A stretch of DNA of 64,000 bases from an uncultured Bradyrhizobium sp. GTDB lineage: Bacteria; Pseudomonadota; Alphaproteobacteria; Rhizobiales; Xanthobacteraceae. The notes under the pieces are model-generated. The model was not told the origin of the DNA and did no database searches. It worked only from the letters and a program-made list of their open reading frames with translations. The position numbers and the translations under genes were made by a program. Positions 34,636 through 42,093 of this stretch are shown piece after piece. Location of the stretch: assembly GCF_947648125.1 (NCBI RefSeq), contig NZ_CANSMR010000030.1:23348-87347 (forward strand), given 5' to 3'. Numbering within the stretch: the stretch's first letter is position 1; every line of letters begins with the position of its first letter.

Positions 34636-34941
34636 CTACAAGTGCACGCCCCAGCCGCCGGGCCTGCGCGCCGATGCGGGCAGCGGGGCGTCGCCGAAAT
34701 CGAGCGTCGAGCGTTGAAGGATAGTGCCGCGCTCGTCGATGACAAGGCGGAAACGGCGGTGTTCCGAGAAGAAGGTCAACCGATGTCGACCGGCATCGTT
34801 GTCGACCCCGCGTTCCGACAGCGTCGTGATTTTGCCGGATCGCATTTGGTCCTGTAGCAGCGGCACAGTGATGCCGAGGCCGTCGGCGACGATATCGGCA
34901 TCGACCTCGAACGTGCTGTCAGTGAATGCGATCGTCGTCAT
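34636..34941 (-). CDS. DUF6522 family protein
   Basis: 101 aa from the ATG at 34941, which overlaps the Rrf2 stop (ATGA). TIAFTDSTFEVDADIVADGL at the start and LLQDQMRSGKITTLSERGVD are typical of DUF6522, small proteins often coded near nitric-oxide or denitrification genes. Function unknown. Translationally coupled to the NsrR-like regulator, which fits that setting. Confidence 0.78.
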   Translation of the reverse strand: MTTIAFTDSTFEVDADIVADGLGITVPLLQDQMRSGKITTLSERGVDNDAGRHRLTFFSEHRRFRLVIDERGTILQRSTLDFGDAPLPASARRPGGWGVHL

Positions 34942-35372
34942 GATGCCCTTGCAGGATGACGCGCCGGACGCGCGAGGTAGGCGCATTCGGCGAGCGTGGT
35001 TCCGTCGAGTTCGCGCATGAAGGCCTCGCGGGCCGCCGCGAGCCTCGCCTTCAGGCGGCAACGTGGCAGCAGCACGCAATCGCCGCCATCATCTCTAAAA
35101 CATTCCACCAGCGCGCTGCCACCTTCGAGCGCGCGCACCACCTCGCCGAGCGTGATCGCCTGTGGGGCGCGGGCTAGCGAAAATCCGCCGCCGGCGCCGC
35201 GCTGGGTCGCGATGAAGCCGGCCTCGGCGAGGTCGCGCACCACCTTGGCAAGATGATTGCGGGAAATGCCGAACTCGGCCGCGATCTCGCTGGTCGCGAA
35301 TGAGCGGTCCGGCTCGCCGGCCAGCCGCATCAGCGCGCGCAGCGCAAAATCCGTGAACGATGTCAGGCGCAT
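34938..35372 (-). CDS. nsrR: NsrR-like Rrf2-family regulator
   Basis: 144 aa. Winged helix (MRLTSFTDFALRALMRLAGE; SEIAAEFGISRNHLAKVVRD, about 28-47) and the three cluster cysteines in the right spacing (VECFRDDGGDCVLLPRC, about 89-105). That cysteine set is the hallmark of NsrR, a nitric-oxide-sensing iron-sulfur repressor. Diverges from the truncated globin gene over 83 bp holding a 29-bp palindrome, the expected operator. Confidence 0.88.
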   Translation of the reverse strand: MRLTSFTDFALRALMRLAGEPDRSFATSEIAAEFGISRNHLAKVVRDLAEAGFIATQRGAGGGFSLARAPQAITLGEVVRALEGGSALVECFRDDGGDCVLLPRCRLKARLAAAREAFMRELDGTTLAECAYLARPARHPARAS

Positions 35373-35416
35373 GGAAGCCCTTCGAAATCAGCACTTGGCG
35401 GATCCACTATAGCAGT

Positions 35417-35445
35417 CTAAATAGGCATTTAAAATACCTATTTAG
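35417..35445. promoter_or_regulatory. 29-bp near-perfect palindrome, probable NsrR operator
   Basis: Arms CTAAATAGG and CCTATTTAG are perfect and surround an 11-bp AT-rich centre that is itself almost symmetrical. It lies between the Rrf2 gene and the globin gene, 10 bp before the globin ATG. Long AT-rich palindromes are typical of NsrR sites. Confidence 0.82.
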
Positions 35446-35455
35446 GATGTGAGGC

Positions 35456-35917
35456 ATGACAGGAGCAGAGCGCCGCGAGCAGATCACCGCCGAGATTGTC
35501 GCGCGGACCGGGATCACCGAGGCCATGATCGAGCGCCTCGTGCACGCCTTCTACGCCAAGGTCCGCAACGACCCGATGATCGGGCCGGTGTTCGAGGCCA
35601 GGATCGGCAATTGGGAGCCGCACCTGGCCCAGATGTGCGCGTTCTGGTCGTCGGTCGCGCTGATGACCGGGCGCTATCACGGCACGCCGATGGTCAAGCA
35701 CATGCCGCTGCCGGTCGACGCCGCCCATTTCGACCGTTGGCTCGAACTGTTCGAGGCGACGGCGCATGAACTGTGTCCGCCCGTTGCAGCGCTTCATTTC
35801 ATCGAGCGCGCGCGGCGCATCGCCTCGAGCCTCGAGATGGGCGTCGCCAGCGGGCAGGGCGTGATGCTTGGGGTTGGCGAACGTTACAGGCGAAGTGCAG
35901 CAGGAGCAGTGCAATGA
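35456..35917 (+). CDS. Group III truncated hemoglobin
   Basis: 153 aa. MIERLVHAFYAKVRNDPMIG and IGNWEPHLAQMCAFWSSVAL (about 23-70) are characteristic of group III globins; the proximal His is in the YHGTPMVKHMPLPV stretch (about 76-90). A role in nitric-oxide or redox chemistry is likely given the NsrR-like gene and palindrome next to it. Its stop overlaps the next small gene (ATGA). GGATGTGAGGC provides the ribosome site. Confidence 0.9.
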   Translation: MTGAERREQITAEIVARTGITEAMIERLVHAFYAKVRNDPMIGPVFEARIGNWEPHLAQMCAFWSSVALMTGRYHGTPMVKHMPLPVDAAHFDRWLELFEATAHELCPPVAALHFIERARRIASSLEMGVASGQGVMLGVGERYRRSAAGAVQ

Positions 35918-36072
35918 GGAACAGGGCGAAAGCGATCGCGCGTGCCATCGACGGTGCTTGGTTTCAACAGGATCAGGCCGATCCGCTTTCCGGCAGCAGC
36001 CTGGTGCCGATGCTGATCATTGGCCTCGCGCTGACCTTCGCCGGCATGATTGTCGCGGTGGTTCTGAGCTGA
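35914..36072 (+). CDS. 52-aa single-pass membrane protein coupled to the globin
   Basis: Starts inside the globin stop (ATGA), with CAGGAGCAG upstream, so it is translationally coupled. Residues 1-28 are polar (RAKAIARAIDGAWFQQ), 29-50 form one membrane helix (LVPMLIIGLALTFAGMIVAV). No family known to me. Position suggests a membrane partner in nitric-oxide handling. Confidence 0.75.
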   Translation: MRNRAKAIARAIDGAWFQQDQADPLSGSSLVPMLIIGLALTFAGMIVAVVLS

Positions 36073-36131
36073 CAGAAGAGAACGGCCGCCGCGTTTGTCG
36101 CGACGGCCGTTCATGGCGTGCTGTATTCGGC

Positions 36132-36530
36132 TTACGCCGCGACCGTCTCGCCGCTCCGGCGCAGGCCGACATATTGCAGCTCGGCGAACACGCCGGTGGC
36201 GATCGCTTGGGCGAGGATCACGATGGTCCCGAGCAGGTTCGGCGACACTGCGCCCGAGAGCAGCAGCGCGATGCTTGCAAGCGTCCAGGCGGCGTTGCCG
36301 GCGACCACCAGGATCACGGGTCCTTTCGGCAGCGAGGTTCGCGCGCCGAGCCAGCCGACCAGCGCGGTGTAGGCGATCAGGAACAGCCCGGTCTCGCGCA
36401 GCAGCGCTTCCGGCAGGCCGAGCAGCGAGGCCAGCGCGCCGATGTCGAGCACCATCGCGATGGCCGATACGCCACTGAACACGGCATCGGCAAGCAGGGC
36501 GCGGCGCAGCAGCTGGGACGAATGGATCAT
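36132..36530 (-). CDS. Small polytopic membrane protein
   Basis: 132 aa from the ATG at 36530 (GGAGACCCTTCC upstream). Four predicted membrane helices: about 10-30, 45-65, 75-95, 98-118. End of the protein YVGLRRSGETVAA. Family not recognised. Downstream of the 72-aa membrane gene on the same strand and probably co-transcribed. Confidence 0.75.
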   Translation of the reverse strand: MIHSSQLLRRALLADAVFSGVSAIAMVLDIGALASLLGLPEALLRETGLFLIAYTALVGWLGARTSLPKGPVILVVAGNAAWTLASIALLLSGAVSPNLLGTIVILAQAIATGVFAELQYVGLRRSGETVAA

Positions 36531-36562
36531 GGAAGGGTCTCCTCTGGTTGGGACGGGGGTGG

Positions 36563-36781
36563 TCAGCAGAACAGGGACTGCAGCTGGCGCCACAGCCGGA
36601 GCGGACACAGTGCCTTGCCGACCCTCATCTCGACCGCATAGACCTGCGCGAACACGAACATGCCGGTGTCGTGCACGATCGGCTGGGGCATGTTGAGCGA
36701 GCGCGCGACCAGCCAGGTGGCCAGATGGACCAGCCACGGGATCAGGACGGCGAAGGCGCGGATAAGGGACAGCATCAGCAT
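36563..36781 (-). CDS. 72-aa membrane protein
   Basis: The ATG at 36781 lies 6 nt from AGGAG, so it is preferred over the ATG at 36787. One or two hydrophobic helices (LMLSLIRAFAVLIPWLVHLA, about 2-25). Then ARSLNMPQPIVHDTGMFVFA. Divergent from the MmyB-type regulator at 36882. Unknown function. Confidence 0.65.
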   Translation of the reverse strand: MLMLSLIRAFAVLIPWLVHLATWLVARSLNMPQPIVHDTGMFVFAQVYAVEMRVGKALCPLRLWRQLQSLFC

Positions 36782-36829
36782 GGTCATCTCCTGTGCCGTG
36801 GAAGATGAGCCGGCCCGCGCGCCAATTCG

Positions 36830-36846
36830 ATTACCTCAGGCGTAAT
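36830..36846. promoter_or_regulatory. Candidate MmyB-type operator, copy 1
   Basis: ATTACCTCAGGCGTAAT, 5-bp arms, 36 bp before the first MmyB regulator and between it and the divergent membrane-protein gene. It resembles the site at 39436 on the opposite strand (12 of 17 positions). Confidence 0.45.
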
Positions 36847-36881
36847 GGAACGGGCGAATTTCGCATGGTAGGTTTTGCACC

Positions 36882-37706
36882 ATGAACGCACATGCATCCC
36901 TGGCGCGGGCCGAGCCCGCAAAACCCGTCCTGATCGGCGAGCACCTGCGCGAATGGCGGCAGCGCCGCCATCTCAGCCAGCTCGACCTCGCTGTCGATGC
37001 CGAGATCTCGGCGCGGCATTTGAGCTTCGTCGAGACCGGCCGCTCGGCGCCGTCACGCGACATGGTCCTCAAACTGGCGGAGCGCCTCGACGTGCCCTTA
37101 CGCGAACGCAACGTGCTGCTGGTCGCCGCGGGGTTCGCGCCCGCATTCCCGCAACGCTCGCTGGAAGATCCTGCGCTGAAATCGGCGCGCGAGGCGATCA
37201 ATTTGGTGCTGAAGGCACACGAGCCCAATCCGGCGCTGGCCTATGACCGGCACTGGAATCTGGTCTCCGCCAACCGCATGGTGGCGCCGCTGCTCGACGG
37301 CGTGCCGCAGCGGCTGCTCGGCCAGCCCTTCAACATCCTGCGGCTGGCCTTCCACCCGGAGGGCCTCGCGCCGCGCACCGTGAACCTGGCGGAATGGGCA
37401 GCGCATCTCCTGGAGCGGCTGCATCGGCAGTGCGAGGCAACGGCTGATCCGGAGCTGCTCAAGCTTTATCAGGACCTGAAGTCCTATCCGATCCCGGCGC
37501 GGTCGGCCCCGATCACCCCCGACAACAACGTCGCGCTGCCCTTCAAGCTCCGTCTCAATGGCGAGATCCTGAGCTTCATCTCGACCACCATGGTGTTCGG
37601 CACGCCGGTCGACATCACGCTGCAGGAACTGGCGCTGGAGACCTTCTTCCCGGCCGACGAGCTGACCGCCGAGCGGATGCGGCAGATGGCCAGCGCTCTG
37701 GGCTGA
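36882..37706 (+). CDS. XRE-family regulator with MmyB-like ligand domain, copy 1
   Basis: 274 aa. N-terminal helix-turn-helix (LREWRQRRHLSQLDLAVDAE, ISARHLSFVETGRSAPSRDM, about 22-66) then the MmyB-type PAS-like domain (about 110-270: NPALAYDRHWNLVSANRMVA; FGTPVDITLQELALETFFPAD). In this family the C-terminal domain binds a fatty acid or other small ligand. Divergent from the membrane-protein pair and followed by a paralogue 54 bp later. Confidence 0.9.
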   Translation: MNAHASLARAEPAKPVLIGEHLREWRQRRHLSQLDLAVDAEISARHLSFVETGRSAPSRDMVLKLAERLDVPLRERNVLLVAAGFAPAFPQRSLEDPALKSAREAINLVLKAHEPNPALAYDRHWNLVSANRMVAPLLDGVPQRLLGQPFNILRLAFHPEGLAPRTVNLAEWAAHLLERLHRQCEATADPELLKLYQDLKSYPIPARSAPITPDNNVALPFKLRLNGEILSFISTTMVFGTPVDITLQELALETFFPADELTAERMRQMASALG

Positions 37707-37760
37707 ACGAACCGATACGCGAGCTTTGCAGCCGGAGCCGCCCGGCTGCATAATCCGCTC

Positions 37761-38588
37761 ATGAACACCCATTCGAGCCCGGCCCGCGGCGCACGACCTC
37801 ATCCCGTCGGCGACCTCCTCCGTGATTGGCGCGGGCGACGCGCCATGAGCCAGGCCGACCTCGCCTTCGAGGCCGGCATCTCGATCAAGCATCTGAGCTT
37901 CGTCGAAACTGGCAAGGCCGTCGCGAGCAGGGGCATCCTGCTGCAGCTTGCCGCAGCGCTCGGCCTCGCGCTGCGCGATCGCAATGCGTTGCTCGAGGCC
38001 GGCGGCTTTGCACGGCAATATGGCGAGCATGATCTGGCGGCGCCTGAGATCGCCGACGCCAGGCGCGCGATCGACCTGCTGTTGCGCCGGCACGAGCCGT
38101 TTCCGGCCATCGTGACCGACCGGCAGTGGAACGTGATCGTGGCCAATCGTGCGGCAGCGCGCCTGATGACGATGCTGCTTGGTCCGGTGCGCATGCAGCG
38201 GCCGCTCAATCACATGAGGATGTTTTTGTCGCCGGACGAGCTGCGTCCCTACGTCGAGAACTGGTCGAATCTCGCTGCGGCGCTGCTGGCGCGGGCGCGT
38301 CACGAGGCAATGGCGGCACCGCTCGACCTCGCGTTGCAATCGACCTGGCGCAAACTCTTGAAACTCCCCGATATCCCCGTGCCGCACCTCAACGAAACCG
38401 CGGCGCCGGGGCCGCTGTGCGAGGTGCGGTTACGCAAGGGCGAAGTGATGCTTGGGCTGGTCGGCACGGTGTTGACGCTCGGCACGCCGCAGGACGTGAC
38501 GTTGCAAGAGATGCGCGTCGAGATGTTCATACCGGCCGACGAAGCCTCCGAGGCTGTGCTGACGGCGCTTGCGGCTCAGGACGCTTGA
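37761..38588 (+). CDS. XRE-family regulator with MmyB-like ligand domain, copy 2
   Basis: 275 aa, same layout as copy 1: LLRDWRGRRAMSQADLAFEA, then KHLSFVETGKAVASRGI, and the ligand domain FPAIVTDRQWNVIVANRAA; LGTPQDVTLQEMRVEMFIPA. Roughly half the residues match copy 1 by eye, so an old tandem duplication. Its end overlaps the convergent thioesterase gene by 13 bp. Confidence 0.9.
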   Translation: MNTHSSPARGARPHPVGDLLRDWRGRRAMSQADLAFEAGISIKHLSFVETGKAVASRGILLQLAAALGLALRDRNALLEAGGFARQYGEHDLAAPEIADARRAIDLLLRRHEPFPAIVTDRQWNVIVANRAAARLMTMLLGPVRMQRPLNHMRMFLSPDELRPYVENWSNLAAALLARARHEAMAAPLDLALQSTWRKLLKLPDIPVPHLNETAAPGPLCEVRLRKGEVMLGLVGTVLTLGTPQDVTLQEMRVEMFIPADEASEAVLTALAAQDA

Positions 38589-39373
38589 GCCGATCTGGCG
38601 CGGCGTTCGAAGCTCATCGCCTGCATCACCTCGGCGAACGGGCCTCCGCGATCGCTGAGGGTCGCGGTCGTGAGCCCGGCTCCGCCTGTCCCGACGCGGG
38701 TGCGCGAGCGGATCAGGATCCACTCGCCCTCAGGCGGGCGGAAGTAGTAGAGGCTGATCTCGGGATTGACGAACGTCCATTCGCGCATGTCAACGATCTG
38801 CGCGACGCCGCTGGAAAAGTCCGCGGCCTGCACCGACTGCAAGAGCGGCGTGTTGAGCTCACCGGCGACGAGCGGTACGTCGAGGCGCATCCAGGCGGCG
38901 GCAGGGCCGGGCTTCTCAAGCGCGCCCTCGATCAAGCGCACCGAGACGTTCTGGAAATAGCGGCTCCAATTCTGCGCAAAGGCCGGCGGCGGCGTCCCGG
39001 CCTCGGGGGCGGTGTCCGGGCTTGCCGGATGCGAAAACGGATCGCGCGGCGATTCTTCGCCTGGCGCCGTCACCAGCGCCGTACAGCGACCGATCTCGAT
39101 ATCGCCGTCCAGGAGACGCACCTGGATCGTCTTGGCCTTGCGGCCATCGCGCAGCATGGCTGTTTCGACCGCGAAGGCGCGCAAGCCGGCCGGCCGCCAG
39201 AGATCGAAGGTCAGGCGGCGGATCGCGAAACCTGTGCGGAGCGCCAGCCGTTCGACTTCGCGCGCCATCAGCGCGGCGGTGGCGCTGCCTTGCAGCATGT
39301 CCGGCGACCACGGCCCTCCGGCGTGCTCGGTGGCGCGAAACAGATTGCCTTCTGGCAGGAAAATGGCGGTCAT
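38576..39373 (-). CDS. Acyl-CoA thioesterase-like double hotdog protein
   Basis: 265 aa from the ATG at 39373. GGPWSPDMLQGSATAALMAR near the start (about 19-38) and two hotdog-type halves (TGFAIRRLTFDLWRPAG; VAQIVDMREWTFVNPEISLY) match TesB-like thioesterase-fold proteins. It likely hydrolyses an acyl-CoA; substrate unknown. It shares an intergenic region and a palindrome (39436) with the divergent DsbA-like gene. Confidence 0.8.
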   Translation of the reverse strand: MTAIFLPEGNLFRATEHAGGPWSPDMLQGSATAALMAREVERLALRTGFAIRRLTFDLWRPAGLRAFAVETAMLRDGRKAKTIQVRLLDGDIEIGRCTALVTAPGEESPRDPFSHPASPDTAPEAGTPPPAFAQNWSRYFQNVSVRLIEGALEKPGPAAAWMRLDVPLVAGELNTPLLQSVQAADFSSGVAQIVDMREWTFVNPEISLYYFRPPEGEWILIRSRTRVGTGGAGLTTATLSDRGGPFAEVMQAMSFERRARSAQAS

Positions 39374-39435
39374 CGGCGGGTCTCTGCGGGCTGTTGGGAC
39401 AAGCCGGTGTCTAGAAGGCGGGCGTTCTTCCCACA

Positions 39436-39452
39436 ATAACCGCCGAGGTTAT
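39436..39452. promoter_or_regulatory. Candidate MmyB-type operator, copy 2
   Basis: ATAACCGCCGAGGTTAT, 6-bp perfect arms with 5-bp centre, between the divergent thioesterase and DsbA-like genes. On the other strand it reads ATAACCTCGGCGGTTAT, close to the site at 36830. Confidence 0.45.
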
Positions 39453-39530
39453 GTGATGCGAGACATGCGGCCGACGCCCTTGTGCTGCAGAGCGGGGGGC
39501 TTACCTTGGGGCCTCAATCCGGAGGACGCC

Positions 39531-40196
39531 ATGAGCAACCTGAAGCCGCTTCGCCTCGACATCGTCTCCGACGTCGTCTGCCCCTGGTGCTACATCGGCA
39601 AGCACCGCATCGAGGATGCGCTCAAGCTGGTGCCCGATGTGCCGGTCGAGGTGCACTGGCGGCCGTTCTTCCTCAACAATTGGGTGCCGCGCGAGGGCAT
39701 CAGCCGCGACGAATATCTCACGGCAAAATTCGGCTCGGTCGAGGCCTACAAGGGCATCGCCGGCCGCGTGGTCGCCGCCGCCAATGAGGAGGGGCTGACC
39801 TACCATCCCGAGCTCGTCAAGCGCCAGCCCAACACGATCGACTGCCACCGCCTGATCCACTGGGCCGAGGCCAAGGGCAAGGCGGCCGAGATGAAGCAGC
39901 GGCTGATGGAGCTGTATTTCCGCGATGGCGGCGATCTCACCGACACCGATGTGCTGGTGCAGGCGGCAGCCGATGTCGGGCTCGACGCCGACGAGGTGCG
40001 CAAGCGTCTTGCCACTGACGAGGATGTGGCGCTGATCTCCGCGCAGGCGCAGGAGGCCTCCGAGAAGGGCATCTCCGGCGTGCCGACCTTCGTGTTCGCG
40101 CAGAAATACGCGGTGTCCGGCGCCCAGCCGGCCGAGCAGCTCGCCCGCGCCATCCGACAGGTCTCGGCCGAGATCAACGCGCAGGCGGCCGAGTAG
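39531..40196 (+). CDS. DsbA-family (FrnE-like) oxidoreductase
   Basis: 221 aa from the ATG at 39531, set by GGAGGACGCC. DIVSDVVCPWCYIGKHRIED holds the Cys-Pro-Trp-Cys active site near residues 17-20; no signal peptide, so cytoplasmic. C-terminal SEKGISGVPTFVFAQKYAVS has the cis-Pro loop. FrnE-like members act as thiol oxidoreductases or isomerases. A strong terminator follows. Confidence 0.9.
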   Translation: MSNLKPLRLDIVSDVVCPWCYIGKHRIEDALKLVPDVPVEVHWRPFFLNNWVPREGISRDEYLTAKFGSVEAYKGIAGRVVAAANEEGLTYHPELVKRQPNTIDCHRLIHWAEAKGKAAEMKQRLMELYFRDGGDLTDTDVLVQAAADVGLDADEVRKRLATDEDVALISAQAQEASEKGISGVPTFVFAQKYAVSGAQPAEQLARAIRQVSAEINAQAAE

Positions 40197-40212
40197 TCCG
40201 CAGTCGTTCACG

Positions 40213-40240
40213 AAAGCCCGGCACATGCCGGGCTTTTTCG
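40213..40240 (+). terminator. Rho-independent terminator after the DsbA-like gene
   Basis: AAAGCCCGGC-ACAT-GCCGGGCTTTTT: 10-bp stem, 4-nt loop and T tract, 16 bp after the stop codon. Confidence 0.92.
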
Positions 40241-40280
40241 TTTGCCACACGATCCATCGGAAACAATCAGGGAGACAACC

Positions 40281-40919
40281 ATGATCTATGAGCTGCGCAC
40301 CTACACGGTACGTCCGGGAACCGTCGGCGAGATGGTGAAGGCGGCGAGCACGATCTCGCGCGACATCCGCGCCGACAATTTCGGCAAGCTGGAAGGCTAC
40401 TGGATCACCGAGATCGGTCCGCTCAATCAGGTCATGCACATGTGGAGCTACGCCGATCTCAACGAGCGGACCCGGCTGCGCGCAGAGCTTGCGAAGAATC
40501 CGCGCTGGACCGGCGAGTACATTCCGGCGATCCGTCCGCTCTTGGTGCGCCAGGAGGTCCGGCTGCTGAATGCGATCATTCCGCCGGTGGCGCCCGCCAC
40601 CAAGGGCAACATCTACGAATTCCGCAACTATCGCGCCAAGCCGCTCGGCGGCGTCAAGCAATGGCTCGATCTGATCACCGGCGTGCTGCCGGAGCGCGAG
40701 AAATATTCAAAGATCGTCGGCCTCTGGCACACCGATTCCGGGCAGCCCAACGAGGTCTGCCACATCTGGGCCTATCCCGATCTCAACGCCCGCGCCGCGG
40801 CGCGCGGTGGTGCGATGAAGGATCCGGCCTGGCTGGAATTTTTGAGCAAGGGCACGCCGCTGCTCGAGGAGATGCACTCGACCATCATGCTGCCGGCCCC
40901 GCACTCGCCGCTGCAGTAA
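40281..40919 (+). CDS. NIPSNAP family protein, two domains
   Basis: 212 aa from the ATG at 40281 (GGGAGACAACC upstream). Two NIPSNAP (dimeric alpha/beta barrel) modules: IYELRTYTVRPGTVGEMVKA (about 2-21) and IYEFRNYRAKPLGGVKQWL (about 111-129), each followed by a Met/Val-His-Met/Ile-Trp motif (MHMWSYADLNER; CHIWAYPDLNAR). Bacterial NIPSNAP proteins are of unknown or varied function. Its own transcription unit between two terminators. Confidence 0.88.
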   Translation: MIYELRTYTVRPGTVGEMVKAASTISRDIRADNFGKLEGYWITEIGPLNQVMHMWSYADLNERTRLRAELAKNPRWTGEYIPAIRPLLVRQEVRLLNAIIPPVAPATKGNIYEFRNYRAKPLGGVKQWLDLITGVLPEREKYSKIVGLWHTDSGQPNEVCHIWAYPDLNARAAARGGAMKDPAWLEFLSKGTPLLEEMHSTIMLPAPHSPLQ

Positions 40920-40955
40920 GGCAGAGGATGGTCGGGCCGGGCGTACAGCGGCAGA

Positions 40956-40991
40956 AAGCCTCACCCGATGTTTCCATCGGATGAGGCTTTC
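40956..40991 (+). terminator. Probable terminator after the NIPSNAP gene
   Basis: AAGCCTCACCCGATG and CATCGGATGAGGCTTT form a stem of about 14 bp with one bulge around TTTC, ending in TTT. The T tract is weak. Confidence 0.6.
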
Positions 40992-41174
40992 CAGGCAAGG
41001 GCATGCGCTGCCTGAGAAACAACGCGCCGCAACGCTAGAAGGGCCAGCTGACACCAACCTGACGGCGGGAACTTATTGTTTCCTGATGTGTCTGCATGGC
41101 TACGAAAAGGTAAACCATGGGTCGCGGTGAAGGAGGCGCGCTCGGTGCGCCGTTCTGTCGGGTCACCCGGCGCA

Positions 41175-42008
41175 TTACGAAAGCCAGGGCGGCATCAAGT
41201 TGCGTGATGCGGCTTCGTCCAGCACGGTGAACTGGTCCGAGCCACCTTCGAACGCCGTGACCATGTCTACGAGCCGGTCGAGCTCGGCAAGAGCGTCGAC
41301 CTTCAAGACCTTGCTCGCCGGCGCAGCGTCGCGCCAGCGGTCCCAGGCCGACATTTGCCGGTTCGTGAGCGACAGCAGGTCGCGGTAGACGTTGACGTGA
41401 AGAAACCACAGGCCGGTGGCCGCGCCATGCCCGAACGCCCCGGTAGCCACCGCGTTGCTCCTCGCCAGTCGCCAGGCCTGCGAAGCCGTCAGAAACGCAT
41501 CGCGTGGCAGATTTGCGCCGTCGAAGGTGATCCGCAGTTGGTCAATTTGAAGCGCATCGAGCTGCGCATCGGCCTGCAGCCAGCGCAGGTCGCCCGGTGA
41601 CCAATATTCGCAGATCCAATGGTCATGATAGATGTCGTCGCCGATGTAGGTCGCAAAGCCGCAGCGGACCCGCGCCGGGATCGATCGGCTGCGCAGCATG
41701 CTGCACAGCAGGAGCGCGTAGTCGCGACACGTGCCGAACGTACGGCTGCGCGGCGGGCGTGCCGCAGTGAGCGATCCGGCCAACGAGGTCTGGATCAGCT
41801 TCAACCGATCTGCGACCGGTTGGGTTTGCCGGACCATCGGGAAATCAGGCGGAATGCCGTACCGCTCCGCCCAGGCGACGTGAATGATCAGCCCCGAGAC
41901 GACCTCGCACAGTCCGGAGACCGTCTCGGGCAGATCGTCATACGCACCGGCCAGCTCGCCGGGGTCGGTCAATGCGTCCTGCCGGACGTAGCTATCCTGG
42001 ATCGTCAC
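41175..42008 (-). CDS. Transglutaminase-like superfamily protein
   Basis: 277 aa. The papain-like triad is visible: Cys in FGTCRDYALLLCSMLRSRSI (about 92-111), His in DIYHDHWICEYW (about 130), Asp in WLQADAQLDALQ (about 146). SIPARVRCGFATYI is the usual strand after the Cys helix. No signal peptide. Probably a cysteine protease or amidase on peptides; substrate unknown. Confidence 0.85.
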   Translation of the reverse strand: MTIQDSYVRQDALTDPGELAGAYDDLPETVSGLCEVVSGLIIHVAWAERYGIPPDFPMVRQTQPVADRLKLIQTSLAGSLTAARPPRSRTFGTCRDYALLLCSMLRSRSIPARVRCGFATYIGDDIYHDHWICEYWSPGDLRWLQADAQLDALQIDQLRITFDGANLPRDAFLTASQAWRLARSNAVATGAFGHGAATGLWFLHVNVYRDLLSLTNRQMSAWDRWRDAAPASKVLKVDALAELDRLVDMVTAFEGGSDQFTVLDEAASRNLMPPWLS

Positions 42009-42093
42009 GTTCCCGCCCGATCACGACGTCATCGGCTCAAGGCCGTCATGCGCAGCCTATCGATCCGCGCGGGCTCGCGTAAGGGGGACCGTG

